Shown here: piece after piece, positions 1-11,340 of the stretch | Numbering within the stretch: position 1 is the first letter of the stretch | How the letters are laid out: each line of letters begins with the position of its first letter | Assembly: GCA_038501625.1 (NCBI GenBank) | Contig: JAZAYU010000924.1 | Coordinates: 1 to 64,000 of the forward strand | From: Corbicula japonica | Lineage: Eukaryota; Mollusca; Bivalvia; Venerida; Cyrenidae | Reading direction: 5' to 3' | Length of the DNA: 64,000 nucleotides | The notes under the pieces: model-generated | Databases searched by the model: none | Told to the model about the DNA's origin: nothing | The model's input: only the letters and a program-made list of their open reading frames with translations | Translations under genes and position numbers: made by a program

Positions 1-229
1 TAAAGATCATAGATTTAGAGGACCGTCTTGGAAAAATTCAGACCCTCAGAAATGGTGTACCGAAGCATTCGTGGTAGCTAAATGTTTTTTCCCTCCGGAT
101 GGATATTCTCACACAACATCGCTCATAGAGACAGACTTCAACGGGATTGTGTCCGTGATCATCAACAACTTGTCCTTTTCTTCACTAATACAAGACAACT
201 TGGCAACGGAACCTAACGTCTGCACAAAG
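1..229 (+). CDS. NLR-like gene A, 5'-partial exon (HEPN-like region)
   Basis: The frame whose first full codon is at base 2 is open to 229 and ends in AAG followed by GTATAG, a phase-0 donor. The peptide contains WKNSDPQKW, an AKCFFPPDGY segment, then ETDFNGIVSVIINN and ends NVCTK. From family knowledge, this W..SDP..W...AKCF.PPDGY...TDFNG pattern matches the N-terminal helical domain of molluscan NACHT proteins often labelled DZIP3-like HEPN. That assignment is by recollection, not a search. The exon begins before the window, so the start codon and any earlier domain are not visible. It reads in phase into the exon at 689, where the peptide continues as ARKVGREIRH. The presumed role is cytosolic sensing or oligomerisation upstream of the NACHT domain, which is an inference. 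It could instead belong to a transcript that ends in the third exon. Confidence 0.72.
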
Positions 230-688
230 GTATAGAAAGATAGAAACTAGCATTATATTATTTCAAATTTACTTTAGGTAAAACGCTTTCGTATTTTCAA
301 CAAATGTCTCAAAAACAAATAAAATTAAATAAAATACATGAACATGATGAATATTTGACGGCTGGAAACTGAAACATGCTACATACTGAAAACAAACAAC
401 AACATATAACGCCTTTGGTAATATCATGAACACTAGGATCAACTCATATTAAGCCCGCTATACACACTGAAAATTATGTGAAAATGATACGTTAACACAA
501 ATTTAGAATTTTGTTCTTGAAAATATATAAAATATAAAAGTGTGTCAGATTTTTTAGCATGCGCCTCATAATAAAAGTAAGAAACGAGCATTAGTCACGG
601 TATACAGATAATGCAATTTATAACTAATATATCATAGTGAATAGCAAGAAAAGGTTTTGCGTCTTAGAATATTTAATATATGTTGCAG
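230..688 (+). other. Intron 1 of NLR-like gene A
   Basis: The intron runs from GTATAG at 230 to an acceptor ending TTGCAG at 688. It is AT-rich with no supported gene, repeat or RNA inside. The acceptor polypyrimidine tract is weak, but the reading frame on both sides joins in phase 0 and gives family-like protein across the junction. Confidence 0.65.
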
Positions 689-847
689 GCCCGGAAGGTC
701 GGTCGTGAAATTCGACACACTGCAGATCACTTACTGTCTGACAGTGACCTCAGAGACTACATTGATGATCTCATCAATCTTCTATGTGATCCTGCCTTCT
801 TACTGAACGATCCTTCGGCGCAGGATGCCGTCAGAAAACTTAGAATG
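689..847 (+). CDS. NLR-like gene A, second visible exon (HEPN-like helix pair)
   Basis: This 53-codon phase-0 exon lies between the acceptor at 687-688 and the donor GTATGT at 848. It encodes ARKVGREIRHTADH, then LSDSDLRDYIDDLINLL, and ends in a DPSAQDAVRKLRM helix. The R-rich/H stretch (RHTADH, R-x4-H) resembles the R-x4-6-H signature of HEPN domains. HEPN proteins are often RNA-cleaving or RNA-binding, but in NLR-like proteins the domain may be purely structural. Catalytic activity is not claimed. An ATG at 680 lies in the intron and would give a short false start (MLQ before ARK). The splice reading is preferred because it joins smoothly to the exon before it. Confidence 0.72.
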
Positions 848-1521
848 GTATGTTTAATTCTGCAAACATTCAGACAAATGAGTTAGAACATGTTTCAAAT
901 TTAATTTAAAATCGTAGCTGAATATCTGAGTATAGTTTTTAAGACCTGTCGCTTCTTTTGTTTATTTGTGTGAGGGACCAGATTTGTCAAATCTGCCTCA
1001 CTTCTCTATGTTATTCTGACCTCAATTATTTTTGAAATGACCGACTACGAGACTTTTAAAGTCAATAATCTATACAAAACTGAAATATAGATGCCGGTTT
1101 TGAATTAGAGCTTTCATATAGCCAATCCCCACGGATTCAGCAGAAATGTACAATAACGATCCAGCTCCAGCTTCAACAGTATTCGACGTTGACAACCCAG
1201 CAATGGCTTCAGCAAGATTATTTTTTGAGGCTAGATAATGGGTTTTATGATCACAAGAGACCAATAAATTGACATATCAACACCGGGTCAGTTACAAGGC
1301 GACTTTTGCAGCGCCACAAATCAATAGATGAATCCTGTTTTGTGGATTTGTTGTAAATTCTGATAGAAAATGGGATTTTCGGTTTGTTCACATCTTTACT
1401 TATACTGTTTATACTTATAAATAAGCCATAGTCTAGTGGAAACAACTGCATGTGATTGGTGACAACTCGGTAAATCGAACGCAAACAACATTCCACTATA
1501 TTTCCGTCTTTTTTCTTTCAG
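848..1521 (+). other. Intron 2 of NLR-like gene A, with a small hairpin
   Basis: The intron runs from donor GTATGT at 848 to a strong acceptor with a pyrimidine tract (TTTTTTCTTTCAG) ending at 1521. At 970-1001 there is an interrupted inverted repeat: GTGAGG pairs with CCTCAC, and CAGATTT pairs with AAATCTG around a GTC loop. Nothing else is recognisable. Minus-strand open frames here are short and unsupported. Confidence 0.65.
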
Positions 1522-1825
1522 TTGAAGACAAACGATCTCACCATACATGAGAAGGATATAACAGAGGCACTGAGAGATAATATAAAGGACACGTTCACTG
1601 AGGAGCACAAAGCTCTCTTACAGAAACTAAATGATCATTACTCCAAGCAACAGACAGATTCTGTGGCTGAGATTGACAGGATTGTAGCTGTCAGGAAAAC
1701 GGAACTGGAGGAGCTCGCCAACAAACTCACGGAGGATATCAACAGGCATGCAGAACTAAAGAAGCATGAGATAGAAAAACTTGGCGAAGTTAATGAAACA
1801 AAGGAATTTGAGGAAAAATTCAAAG
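1522..1825 (+). CDS. NLR-like gene A, third visible exon (charged coiled coil)
   Basis: The exon starts right after the CAG acceptor at 1519-1521 and ends in phase 1 at 1825 (AAG then GTTATT). It encodes LKTNDLTIHEKDITEAL followed by about 75 residues dominated by E, K, D, L and I (for example RKTELEELANKLTEDINRH), which is heptad-like and almost certainly an alpha-helical coiled coil. In molluscan HEPN-NACHT proteins a coiled coil commonly links the N-terminal domain to NACHT. The single leftover G at 1825 joins AA at 18133 to make a Glu codon, giving KFKEFKEELVRFY and matching the phase of the big exon. If the weak donor is not used, the frame reads on for 13 more residues and stops at 1864-1866. 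That would give a short HEPN/coiled-coil protein without NACHT. Confidence 0.72.
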
Positions 1826-4140
1826 GTTATTTCTGTCTCATATTTTTAACTAAAGTAAAGATATAAATTAGCTGATGGTTACAAAAAACCCCGATGCTTC
1901 GTTATACGGAATCAAATTAATATTTCAACTGAGCATGATAAAGATTTGAATTAAGGGTTGTATGTTATACCGGCTTAGACTCGAACCAGCACCCCAATGT
2001 CACAAACCAGCACCCCAAATATCAAAAACAAGCCCTCCCCAATGTCACATAATTATATTATTATTGTAAAACTATGTAAACGACATTGACAACGGATGTT
2101 AATTAAGCCGTCTAACAATCCTCTTTTTTCTTGATAAAGGACATATGTCCGAAAATTTGAAAATGAAAGTAGTATTCTATCGTCTTTTAACTGACTTCCC
2201 TTTTGGAATATTTTATGAATTGTTGATACATGTATCACATTCATAAGTTTCGGACTTTGGAGAAACGGGCATGAATTTTCAGACTTCGGGGTCACGTGAA
2301 AACCGAAGTAAAATATTTGGTTTAGCAAATTATTAACTAATTAGTAAAGATGTTCAGAAACGAATGATTTGCCCCTGACTCCGAGGTTTGGAACGTCATG
2401 CCCGTTTCTCCGAAGTTTATCAATTTCGAACTGGTCTCAAACTCCAGTTTGTGGTTGGTAGATTGCTTCAGATTAGGGACCTGTCGCCAAACTAAAGCTT
2501 TTGTGTTTGGGTTCTTTAGTTCGGGGACTGGTCTCAAAACTCCAGCTTGTGATTGGTTGGTTGACTCAATTCGCGGAATGGTTTAAAAACTCAAGCTTGT
2601 GATTGGTAAGTTGCTTCAGTTTGGGGACCTGTCTCAAAACTCAATCATGTGATTTGTTAGTTGCTTCAGTTCTGGGACCTCTTTGGTACACGAGCGTGTA
2701 ATTGGTTGGCTGCTTCAGTTCGGGGAATGGTCTCAAAACTCCAACAAGTAATTGGTTAATTTCTTTAGTTTAGGGACCTGCCTAAAAACTCCAGCTTGTG
2801 ATTGGTTTATTGCTTCAGTTCGGGGACCTGTCTCAAAACTTCAGCGTGTGATTGGTTGGTTGCTTCAGTTCGGGGACTTGTCTCAAAACTCCATTTTTTG
2901 GTTGGTTGTTTTTTTAGGTCGAGGAACTGTCTTACAAATCCAGCTTATAAGTGGTAAGTTGCTTCAGTTCGGAGACCTGTCTCAAAACTCCAACTTATGA
3001 GTGGTAAGTTGCTTCAGTTCGTGGACCTGTATCAAAACTCTAGCTTATGAGTGGTAAGTTGCTTCAGTTCGGGGACCTGTCTCAAAACTCCAGCTTGTGA
3101 TTGGTTAGTTACTTCTGTTTGGGGACCTGTCTCAAAACTCCAGCTTATAAGTGGTAAGTTGCTTCAGTTCGAGGACCTGTATCAAAACTCCAGCTTATGA
3201 GTGGTAAGTTGCTTCAGTTCGGGGACCTGTCTCAAAACTCCAGCTTATGAGTGGTAAGTTGCTTCAGTTTGGGGACCTGTCTAAAAACTCCAGCTTATGA
3301 CTGGTTAGTTGCTTCAGTTCGGGGACCTGTATCAAAACTCCAGCTTATGAGTGGTAAGTTGCTTCAGTTTGGGGACCTGTCTAAAAACTCCAGCTTGTGA
3401 GTGGTAAGTTGCTTCAGTTCGGGGACCTGTATCAAAACTCCAGCTTATGAGTGGTTAGTTGCTTCAGTTTGGGGACCTGTCTCAAAACTCCAGCTTATGA
3501 GTGGTAAGTTGCTTCAGTTCGGGGACCTGTCTCAAAACTCCAGCTTGTGAGTGGTTAGTTGCTTCAGTTCGGGGACCTGTATCAAAACTCCAGCTTATGA
3601 GTGGTAAGTTGCTTCAGTTCGAGGACCTGTCTCAAAACTCCAGCTTATAAGTGGTAAGTTGCTTCAGTTCGTGGACCTGTCTCAAAACTCCAGCTTATGA
3701 GTGGTAAGTTGCTTCAGTTTGGGGACCTGTCTCAAAACTCCAGCTTATAAGTGGTAAGTTGCTTCAGTTTGGGGACCTGTCTCAAAACTCCAGCTTATGA
3801 GTGGTTAGTTACTTCTGTTTGGGGACCGGTCTCAAAACTCCAGCTTATGAGTGGTAAGTTGCTTCAGTTCGGGGACCGGTCTCAAAACTCCAGCTTATGA
3901 GTGGTAAGTTGCTTCAGTTTGGGGACCTGTCTCAAAACTCCAGCTTATAAGTGGTAAGTTGCTTCAGTTCGGGGACCTGTCTCAAAACTCCAGCTTATGA
4001 GTGGTTAGCTACTTCTGTTTGGGGACCGGTCTCAAAACTCCAGCTTATAAGTGGTAAGTTGCTTCAGTTCGGGGACCTGTCTCAAAACTCCAGCTTATGA
4101 GTGGTTAGCTACTTCTGTTTGGGGACCGGTCTCAAAACTC

Positions 4141-6490
4141 CAGCTTATGAGTGGTAAGTTGCTTCAGTTCGGGGACCTGTCTCAAAACTCCAGCTTATGA
4201 GTGGTAAGTTGCTTCAGTTCGGGGACCTGTCTCAAAACTCCAGCTTATGACTGGTTAGTTGCTTCAGTTTGGGGACCTGTCTCAAAACGCCAGCTTATAA
4301 GTGGTAAGTTGCTTCAGTTCGGGGACCTGTCTCAAAACTCCAGCTTATGAGTGGTTAGCTACTTCTGTTTGGGGACCGGTCTCAAAACTCCAGCTTATGA
4401 GTGGTAAGTTGCTTCAGTTCGGGGACCGTTCTCAAAACTCCAGCTTATGAGTGGTAAGTTGCTTCAGTTTGGGGACCTGTCTCAAAACTCCAGCTTATAA
4501 GTGGTAAGTTGCTTCAGTTCGGGGACCTGTCTCAAAACTCCAGCTTATGAGTGGTTAGCTACTTCTGTTTGGGGACCGGTCTCAAAACTCCAGCTTATGA
4601 GTGGTAAGTTGCTTCAGTTCGGGGACCGGTCTCAAAACTCCAGCTTATGAGTGGTAAGTTGCTTCAGTTCGAGGACCTGTATCAAAAATCCAGCTTATAA
4701 GTGGTAAGTTGCTTCAGTTTGGGGACCTGTCTCAAAACTCCAGCTTGTGATTGGTTAGTTACTTCTGTTTGGGGACCTGTCTAAAAACTCCAGCTTATGA
4801 GTGGTAAGTTGCTTCAGTTTGGGGACCTGTATCAAAACTCCAGCTTATGAGTGGTAAGTTGCTTCAGTTCGGGGACCTGTATCAAAACTCCAGCTTATGA
4901 GTGGTAAGTTGCTTCAGTTCGTGGACCTGTCTCAAAACTCCAGCTTATGAGTGGTAAGTTGCTTCAGTTCGTGGACCTGTCTCAAAACTCCAGCTTATGA
5001 GTGGTAAGTTGCTTCAGTTCGGGGACCTGTATCAAAAATCCAGCTTATGAGTGGTAAGTTGCTTCAGTTCGGGGACCTGTCTCAAAACTCAACCTTATGA
5101 GTGGTAAGTTGCTTCAGTTTGGGGACCTGTCTCAAAACTCCAGCTTGTGATTGGTTAGTTACTTCTGTTTGGGGACCTGTCTCAGAACTCCAGCTTATGA
5201 CTGGTTAGTTACTTCTGTTTGGGGACCAGTCTCAAAACTCCAGCTTGTGACTGGTTAGTTACTTCTGTTTGGGGACCAGTCTAAAATCTCCAGCTTGTGA
5301 TTGGTTAGTTACTTCTGTTTGGGGACTAGTCTCAATACTCCAGCTTATGACTGGTTAGTTACTTCTGTTTGGGGACCTGTCTCAAAACTCCAGTTTATGA
5401 GTGGTTAGTTACTTCTGTTTGGGGACCGGTCTCAAAACTCCAGCTTATGAGTGGTAAGTTGCTTCAGTTCGGGGACCTGTATCTAAACTCCAGCTTATGA
5501 GTGGTAAGTTGCTTCAGTTCGGGGACCAGTCTCAAAACTCCAGCTTATAAGTGGTAAGTTGCTTCAGTTCGTGGACATGTCTCAAAACTCCAGCTTATGA
5601 GTGGTAAGTTGCTTCAGTTTGGGGACCTGTCTCAAAACTCCAGCTTGTGATTGGTTAGTTACTTCTGTTTGGGGACCTGTCTCAAAACTCCAGCTTATGA
5701 CTGGTTAGTTACTTCTGTTTGGGGACCAGTCTCAAAACTCCAGCTTGTGACTGGTTAGTTACTTCTGTTTGGGGACCAGTCTAAAATCTCCAGCTTGTGA
5801 TTGGTTAGTAACTTCTGTTTGGGGACTAGTCTCAATACTCCAGCTTATGACTGGTTAGTTACTTCTGTTTGGGGACCTGTCTCAAAACTCCAGCTTATGA
5901 GTGGTTAGTTACTTCTGTTTGGGGACCGGTCTCAAAACTCCAGCTTATGAGTGGTAAGTTGCTTCAGTTCGGGGACCTGTATCTAAACTCCAGCTTATAA
6001 GTGGTAAGTTGCTTCAGTTCGGGGACCTGTATCAAAACTCCAGCTTATGAGTGGTAAGTTGCTTCAGTTCGTGGACCTGTCTCAAAACTCCAGCTTATAA
6101 GTGGTAAGTTGCTTCAGTTCGGGGACCTGTCTCAAAACTCCAGCTTATGAGTGGTAAGTTGCTTCAGTTCGGGGACCTGTCTCAAAACTCCATCTTATGA
6201 GTGGTAAGTTGCTTCAGTTTGGGGACCTGTCTCAAAACTCCAGCTTATGAGTGGTAAGTTGCTTCAGTTCGGGGACCTGTATCAAAACTCCAGCTTGTGA
6301 GTGGTAAGTTGCTTCAGTTTGAGGAACTGTCTCAAAACTCCAGCTTATGACTGGTTAGTTGCTTCTGTTTGGGGACCTGTCTAAAAACTCCAGCTTGTGA
6401 TTGGTTAGTAACTTCTGTTTGGGGACTAGTCTCAATACTCCAGCTTATGACTGGTTAGTTACTTCTGTTTGGGGACCTGTCTCAAAACTC
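4141..6490 (+). repeat. Higher-order block 1 of the 50-bp array (2,350 bp)
   Basis: Rare variants recur at a fixed 2,350-bp distance in the next block: AAAACGCC at 4285 and 6635, AACCTTATGA at 5091 and 7441, and CATCTTATGA at 6191 and 8541. Neighbouring units also match almost base for base. This shows a duplication of about 47 units at once. Confidence 0.88.
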
Positions 6491-8840
6491 CAGCTTATGA
6501 GTGGTAAGTTGCTTCAGTTCGGGGACCTGTCTCAAAACTCCAGCTTATGAGTGGTAAGTTGCTTCAGTTCGGGGACCTGTCTCAAAACTCCAGCTTATGA
6601 CTGGTTAGTTGCTTCAGTTTGGGGACCTGTCTCAAAACGCCAGCTTATAAGTGGTAAGTTGCTTCAGTTCGGGGACCTGTCTCAAAACTCCAGCTTATGA
6701 GTGGTTAGCTACTTCTGTTTGGGGACCGGTCTCAAAACTCCAGCTTATGAGTGGTAAGTTGCTTCAGTTCGGGGACCGTTCTCAAAACTCCAGCTTATGA
6801 GTGGTAAGTTGCTTCAGTTTGGGGACCTGTCTCAAAACTCCAGCTTATAAGTGGTAAGTTGCTTCAGTTCGGGGACCTGTCTCAAAACTCCAGCTTATGA
6901 GTGGTTAGCTACTTCTGTTTGGGGACCGGTCTCAAAACTCCAGCTTATGAGTGGTAAGTTGCTTCAGTTCGGGGACCGGTCTCAAAACTCCAGCTTATGA
7001 GTGGTAAGTTGCTTCAGTTCGAGGACCTGTATCAAAAATCCAGCTTATAAGTGGTAAGTTGCTTCAGTTTGGGGACCTGTCTCAAAACTCCAGCTTGTGA
7101 TTGGTTAGTTACTTCTGTTTGGGGACCTGTCTAAAAACTCCAGCTTATGAGTGGTAAGTTGCTTCAGTTTGGGGACCTGTATCAAAACTCCAGCTTATGA
7201 GTGGTAAGTTGCTTCAGTTCGGGGACCTGTATCAAAACTCCAGCTTATGAGTGGTAAGTTGCTTCAGTTCGTGGACCTGTCTCAAAACTCCAGCTTATGA
7301 GTGGTAAGTTGCTTCAGTTCGTGGACATGTCTCAAAACTCCAGCTTATGAGTGGTAAGTTGCTTCAGTTCGGGGACCTGTATCAAAAATCCAGCTTATGA
7401 GTGGTAAGTTGCTTCAGTTCGGGGACCTGTCTCAAAACTCAACCTTATGAGTGGTAAGTTGCTTCAGTTTGGGGACCTGTCTCAAAACTCCAGCTTGTGA
7501 TTGGTTAGTTACTTCTGTTTGGGGACCTGTCTCAGAACTCCAGCTTATGACTGGTTAGTTACTTCTGTTTGGGGACCAGTCTCAAAACTCCAGCTTGTGA
7601 CTGGTTAGTTACTTCTGTTTGGGGACCAGTCTAAAATCTCCAGCTTGTGATTGGTTAGTTACTTCTGTTTGGGGACTAGTCTCAATACTCCAGCTTATGA
7701 CTGGTTAGTTACTTCTGTTTGGGGACCTGTCTCAAAACTCCAGTTTATGAGTGGTTAGTTACTTCTGTTTGGGGACCGGTCTCAAAACTCCAGCTTATGA
7801 GTGGTAAGTTGCTTCAGTTCGGGGACCTGTATCTAAACTCCAGCTTATGAGTGGTAAGTTGCTTCAGTTCGGGGACCAGTCTCAAAACTCCAGCTTATAA
7901 GTGGTAAGTTGCTTCAGTTCGTGGACATGTCTCAAAACTCCAGCTTATGAGTGGTAAGTTGCTTCAGTTTGGGGACCTGTCTCAAAACTCCAGCTTGTGA
8001 TTGGTTAGTTACTTCTGTTTGGGGACCTGTCTCAAAACTCCAGCTTATGACTGGTTAGTTACTTCTGTTTGGGGACCAGTCTCAAAACTCCAGCTTGTGA
8101 CTGGTTAGTTACTTCTGTTTGGGGACCAGTCTAAAATCTCCAGCTTGTGATTGGTTAGTAACTTCTGTTTGGGGACTAGTCTCAATACTCCAGCTTATGA
8201 CTGGTTAGTTACTTCTGTTTGGGGACCTGTCTCAAAACTCCAGCTTATGAGTGGTTAGTTACTTCTGTTTGGGGACCGGTCTCAAAACTCCAGCTTATGA
8301 GTGGTAAGTTGCTTCAGTTCGGGGACCTGTATCTAAACTCCAGCTTATAAGTGGTAAGTTGCTTCAGTTCGGGGACCTGTATCAAAACTCCAGCTTATGA
8401 GTGGTAAGTTGCTTCAGTTCGTGGACCTGTCTCAAAACTCCAGCTTATAAGTGGTAAGTTGCTTCAGTTCGGGGACCTGTCTCAAAACTCGAGCTTATGA
8501 GTGGTAAGTTCCTTCAGTTCGGGGACCTGTCTCAAAACTCCATCTTATGAGTGGTAAGTTGCTTCAGTTTGGGGACCTGTCTCAAAACTCCAGCTTATGA
8601 GTGGTAAGTTGCTTCAGTTCGGGGACCTGTATCAAAACTCCAGCTTGTGAGTGGTAAGTTGCTTCAGTTTGAGGAACTGTCTCAAAACTCCAGCTTATGA
8701 CTGGTTAGTTGCTTCTGTTTGGGGACCTGTCTAAAAACTCCAGCTTGTGATTGGTTAGTAACTTCTGTTTGGGGACTAGTCTCAATACTCCAGCTTATGA
8801 CTGGTTAGTTACTTCTGTTTGGGGACCTGTCTCAAAACTC
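6491..8840 (+). repeat. Higher-order block 2 of the 50-bp array (2,350 bp)
   Basis: This is a near-identical copy of 4141-6490. Part of it recurs again 2,500 bp downstream: AACCTTATGA at 7441 and 9941, and GAGCTTATGA at 8491 and 10991. Confidence 0.88.
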
Positions 8841-11340
8841 CAGCTTATGAGTGGTAAGTTGCTTCAGTTTGGGGACCTGTATCAAAACTCCAGCTTATGA
8901 GTGGTAAGTTGCTTCAGTTCGGGGACCTGTATCAAAACTCCAGCTTATGAGTGGTAAGTTTCTTCAGTTCGTGGACCTGTCTCAAAACTCCAGCTTATGA
9001 GTGGTAAGTTGCTTCAGTTCGTGGACATGTCTCAAAACTCCAGCTTATGAGTGGTAAGTTGCTTCAGTTCGGGGACCTGTATCAAAAATCCAGCTTATGA
9101 GTGGTAAGTTGCTTCAGTTCGGGGACCTGTCTCAAATCTCCAGCTTATGAGTGGTAAGTTGCTTCAGTTTGGGGACCTGTCTCAAAACTCCAGCTTGTGA
9201 TTGGTTAGTTACTTCTGTTTGGGGACCTGTCTCAGAACTCCAGCTTATGACTGGTTAGTTACTTCTGTTTGGGGACCAGTCTCAAAACTCCAGCTTGTGA
9301 CTGGTTAGTTACTTCTGTTTGGGGACCAGTCTAAAATCTCCAGCTTGTGATTCGTTAGTTACTTCTGTTTGGGGACCTGTCTCAAAACTCCAGTTTATGA
9401 GTGGTTAGTTACTTCTGTTTGGGGACCGGTCTCAAAACTCCAGCTTATGAGTGGTAAGTTGCTTCAGTTCGGGGACCTGTATCTAAACTCCAGCTTGTGA
9501 TTGGTTAGTTACTTCTGTTTGGGGACCTGTCTCAGAACTCCAGCTTATGACTGGTTAGTTACTTCTGTTTGGGGACCAGTCTCAAAACTCCAGCTTGTGA
9601 CTGGTTAGTTACTTCTGTTTGGGGACCAGTCTAAAATCTCCAGCTTGTGATTCGTTAGTTACTTCTGTTTGGGGACCTGTCTCAAAACTCCAGTTTATGA
9701 GTGGTTAGTTACTTCTGTTTGGGGACAGGTCTCAAAACTCCAGCTTATGAGTGGTAAGTTGCTTCAGTTCGGGGACCTGTATCTAAACTCCAGCTTATGA
9801 GTGGTAAGTTGCTTCAGTTCGTGGACCAGTCTCAAAACTCCAGCTTATAAGTGGTAAGTTGCTTCAGTTCGTGGACATGTCTCAAAACTCCAGCTTATGA
9901 GTGGTAAGTTGCTTCAGTTTGGGGACCTGTCTCAAAACTCAACCTTATGAGTGGTAAGTTGCTTCAGTTTGGGGACCTGTCTCAAAACTCCAGCTTGTGA
10001 TTGGTTAGTTACTTCTGTTTGGGGACCTGTCTCAGAACTCCAGCTTATGACTGGTTAGTTACTTCTGTTTGGGGACCAGTCTCAAAACTCCAGCTTGTGA
10101 CTGGTTAGTTACTTCTGTTTGGGGACCAGTCTAAAATCTCCAGCTTGTGATTGGTTAGTTACTTCTGTTTGGGGACTAGTCTCAATACTCCAGCTTATGA
10201 CTGGTTAGTTACTTCTGTTTGGGGACCTGTCTCAAAACTCCAGTTTATGAGTGGTTAGTTACTTCTGTTTGGGGACCGGTCTCAAAACTCCAGCTTATGA
10301 GTGGTAAGTTGCTTCAGTTCGGGGACCTGTATCTAAACTCCAGCTTATGAGTGGTAAGTTGCTTCAGTTCGGGGACCAGTCTCAAAACTCCAGCTTATAA
10401 GTGGTAAGTTGCTTCAGTTCGTGGACATGTCTCAAAACTCCAGCTTATGAGTGGTAAGTTGCTTCAGTTTGGGGACCTGTCTCAAAACTCCAGCTTGTGA
10501 TTGGTTAGTTACTTCTGTTTGGGGACCTGTCTCAAAACTCCAGCTTATGACTGGTTAGTTACTTCTGTTTGGGGACCAGTCTCAAAACTCCAGCTTGTGA
10601 CTGGTTAGTTACTTCTGTTTGGGGACCAGTCTAAAATCTCCAGCTTGTGATTGGTTAGTAACTTCTGTTTGGGGACTAGTCTCAATACTCCAGCTTATGA
10701 CTGGTTAGTTACTTCTGTTTGGGGACCTGTCTCAAAACTCCAGCTTATGAGTGGTTAGTTACTTCTGTTTGGGGACCGGTCTCAAAACTCCAGCTTATGA
10801 GTGGTAAGTTGCTTCAGTTCGGGGACCTGTATCTAAACTCCAGCTTATAAGTGGTAAGTTGCTTCAGTTCGGGGACCTGTATCAAAACTCCAGCTTATGA
10901 GTGGTAAGTTGCTTCAGTTCGTGGACCTGTCTCAAAACTCCAGCTTATAAGTGGTAAGTTGCTTCAGTTCGGGGACCTGTCTCAAAACTCGAGCTTATGA
11001 GTGGTAAGTTCCTTCAGTTCGGGGACCTGTCTCAAAACTCCATCTTATGAGTGGTAAGTTGCTTCAGTTTGGGGACCTGTCTCAAAACTCCAGCTTATGA
11101 GTGGTAAGTTGCTTCAGTTCGGGGACCTGTATCAAAACTCCAGCTTGTGAGTGGTAAGTTGCTTCAGTTTGAGGAACTGTCTCAAAACTCCAGCTTATGA
11201 CTGGTTAGTTGCTTCTGTTTGGGGACCTGTCTAAAAACTCCAGCTTGTGATTGGTTAGTAACTTCTGTTTGGGGACTAGTCTCAATACTCCAGCTTATGA
11301 CTGGTTAGTTACTTCTGTTTGGGGACCTGTCTCAAAACTC
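8841..11340 (+). repeat. Higher-order block 3 of the 50-bp array (2,500 bp)
   Basis: The block begins like block 2 at 7141 and carries an internal repeat of about 300 bp (9181-9480 against 9481-9780). The next block starts at 11341 at exactly 2,500 bp. It shares the rare TCTTCAGTTC (8961/11461) and GGGGACAGGT (9721/12221) variants. Confidence 0.85.
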
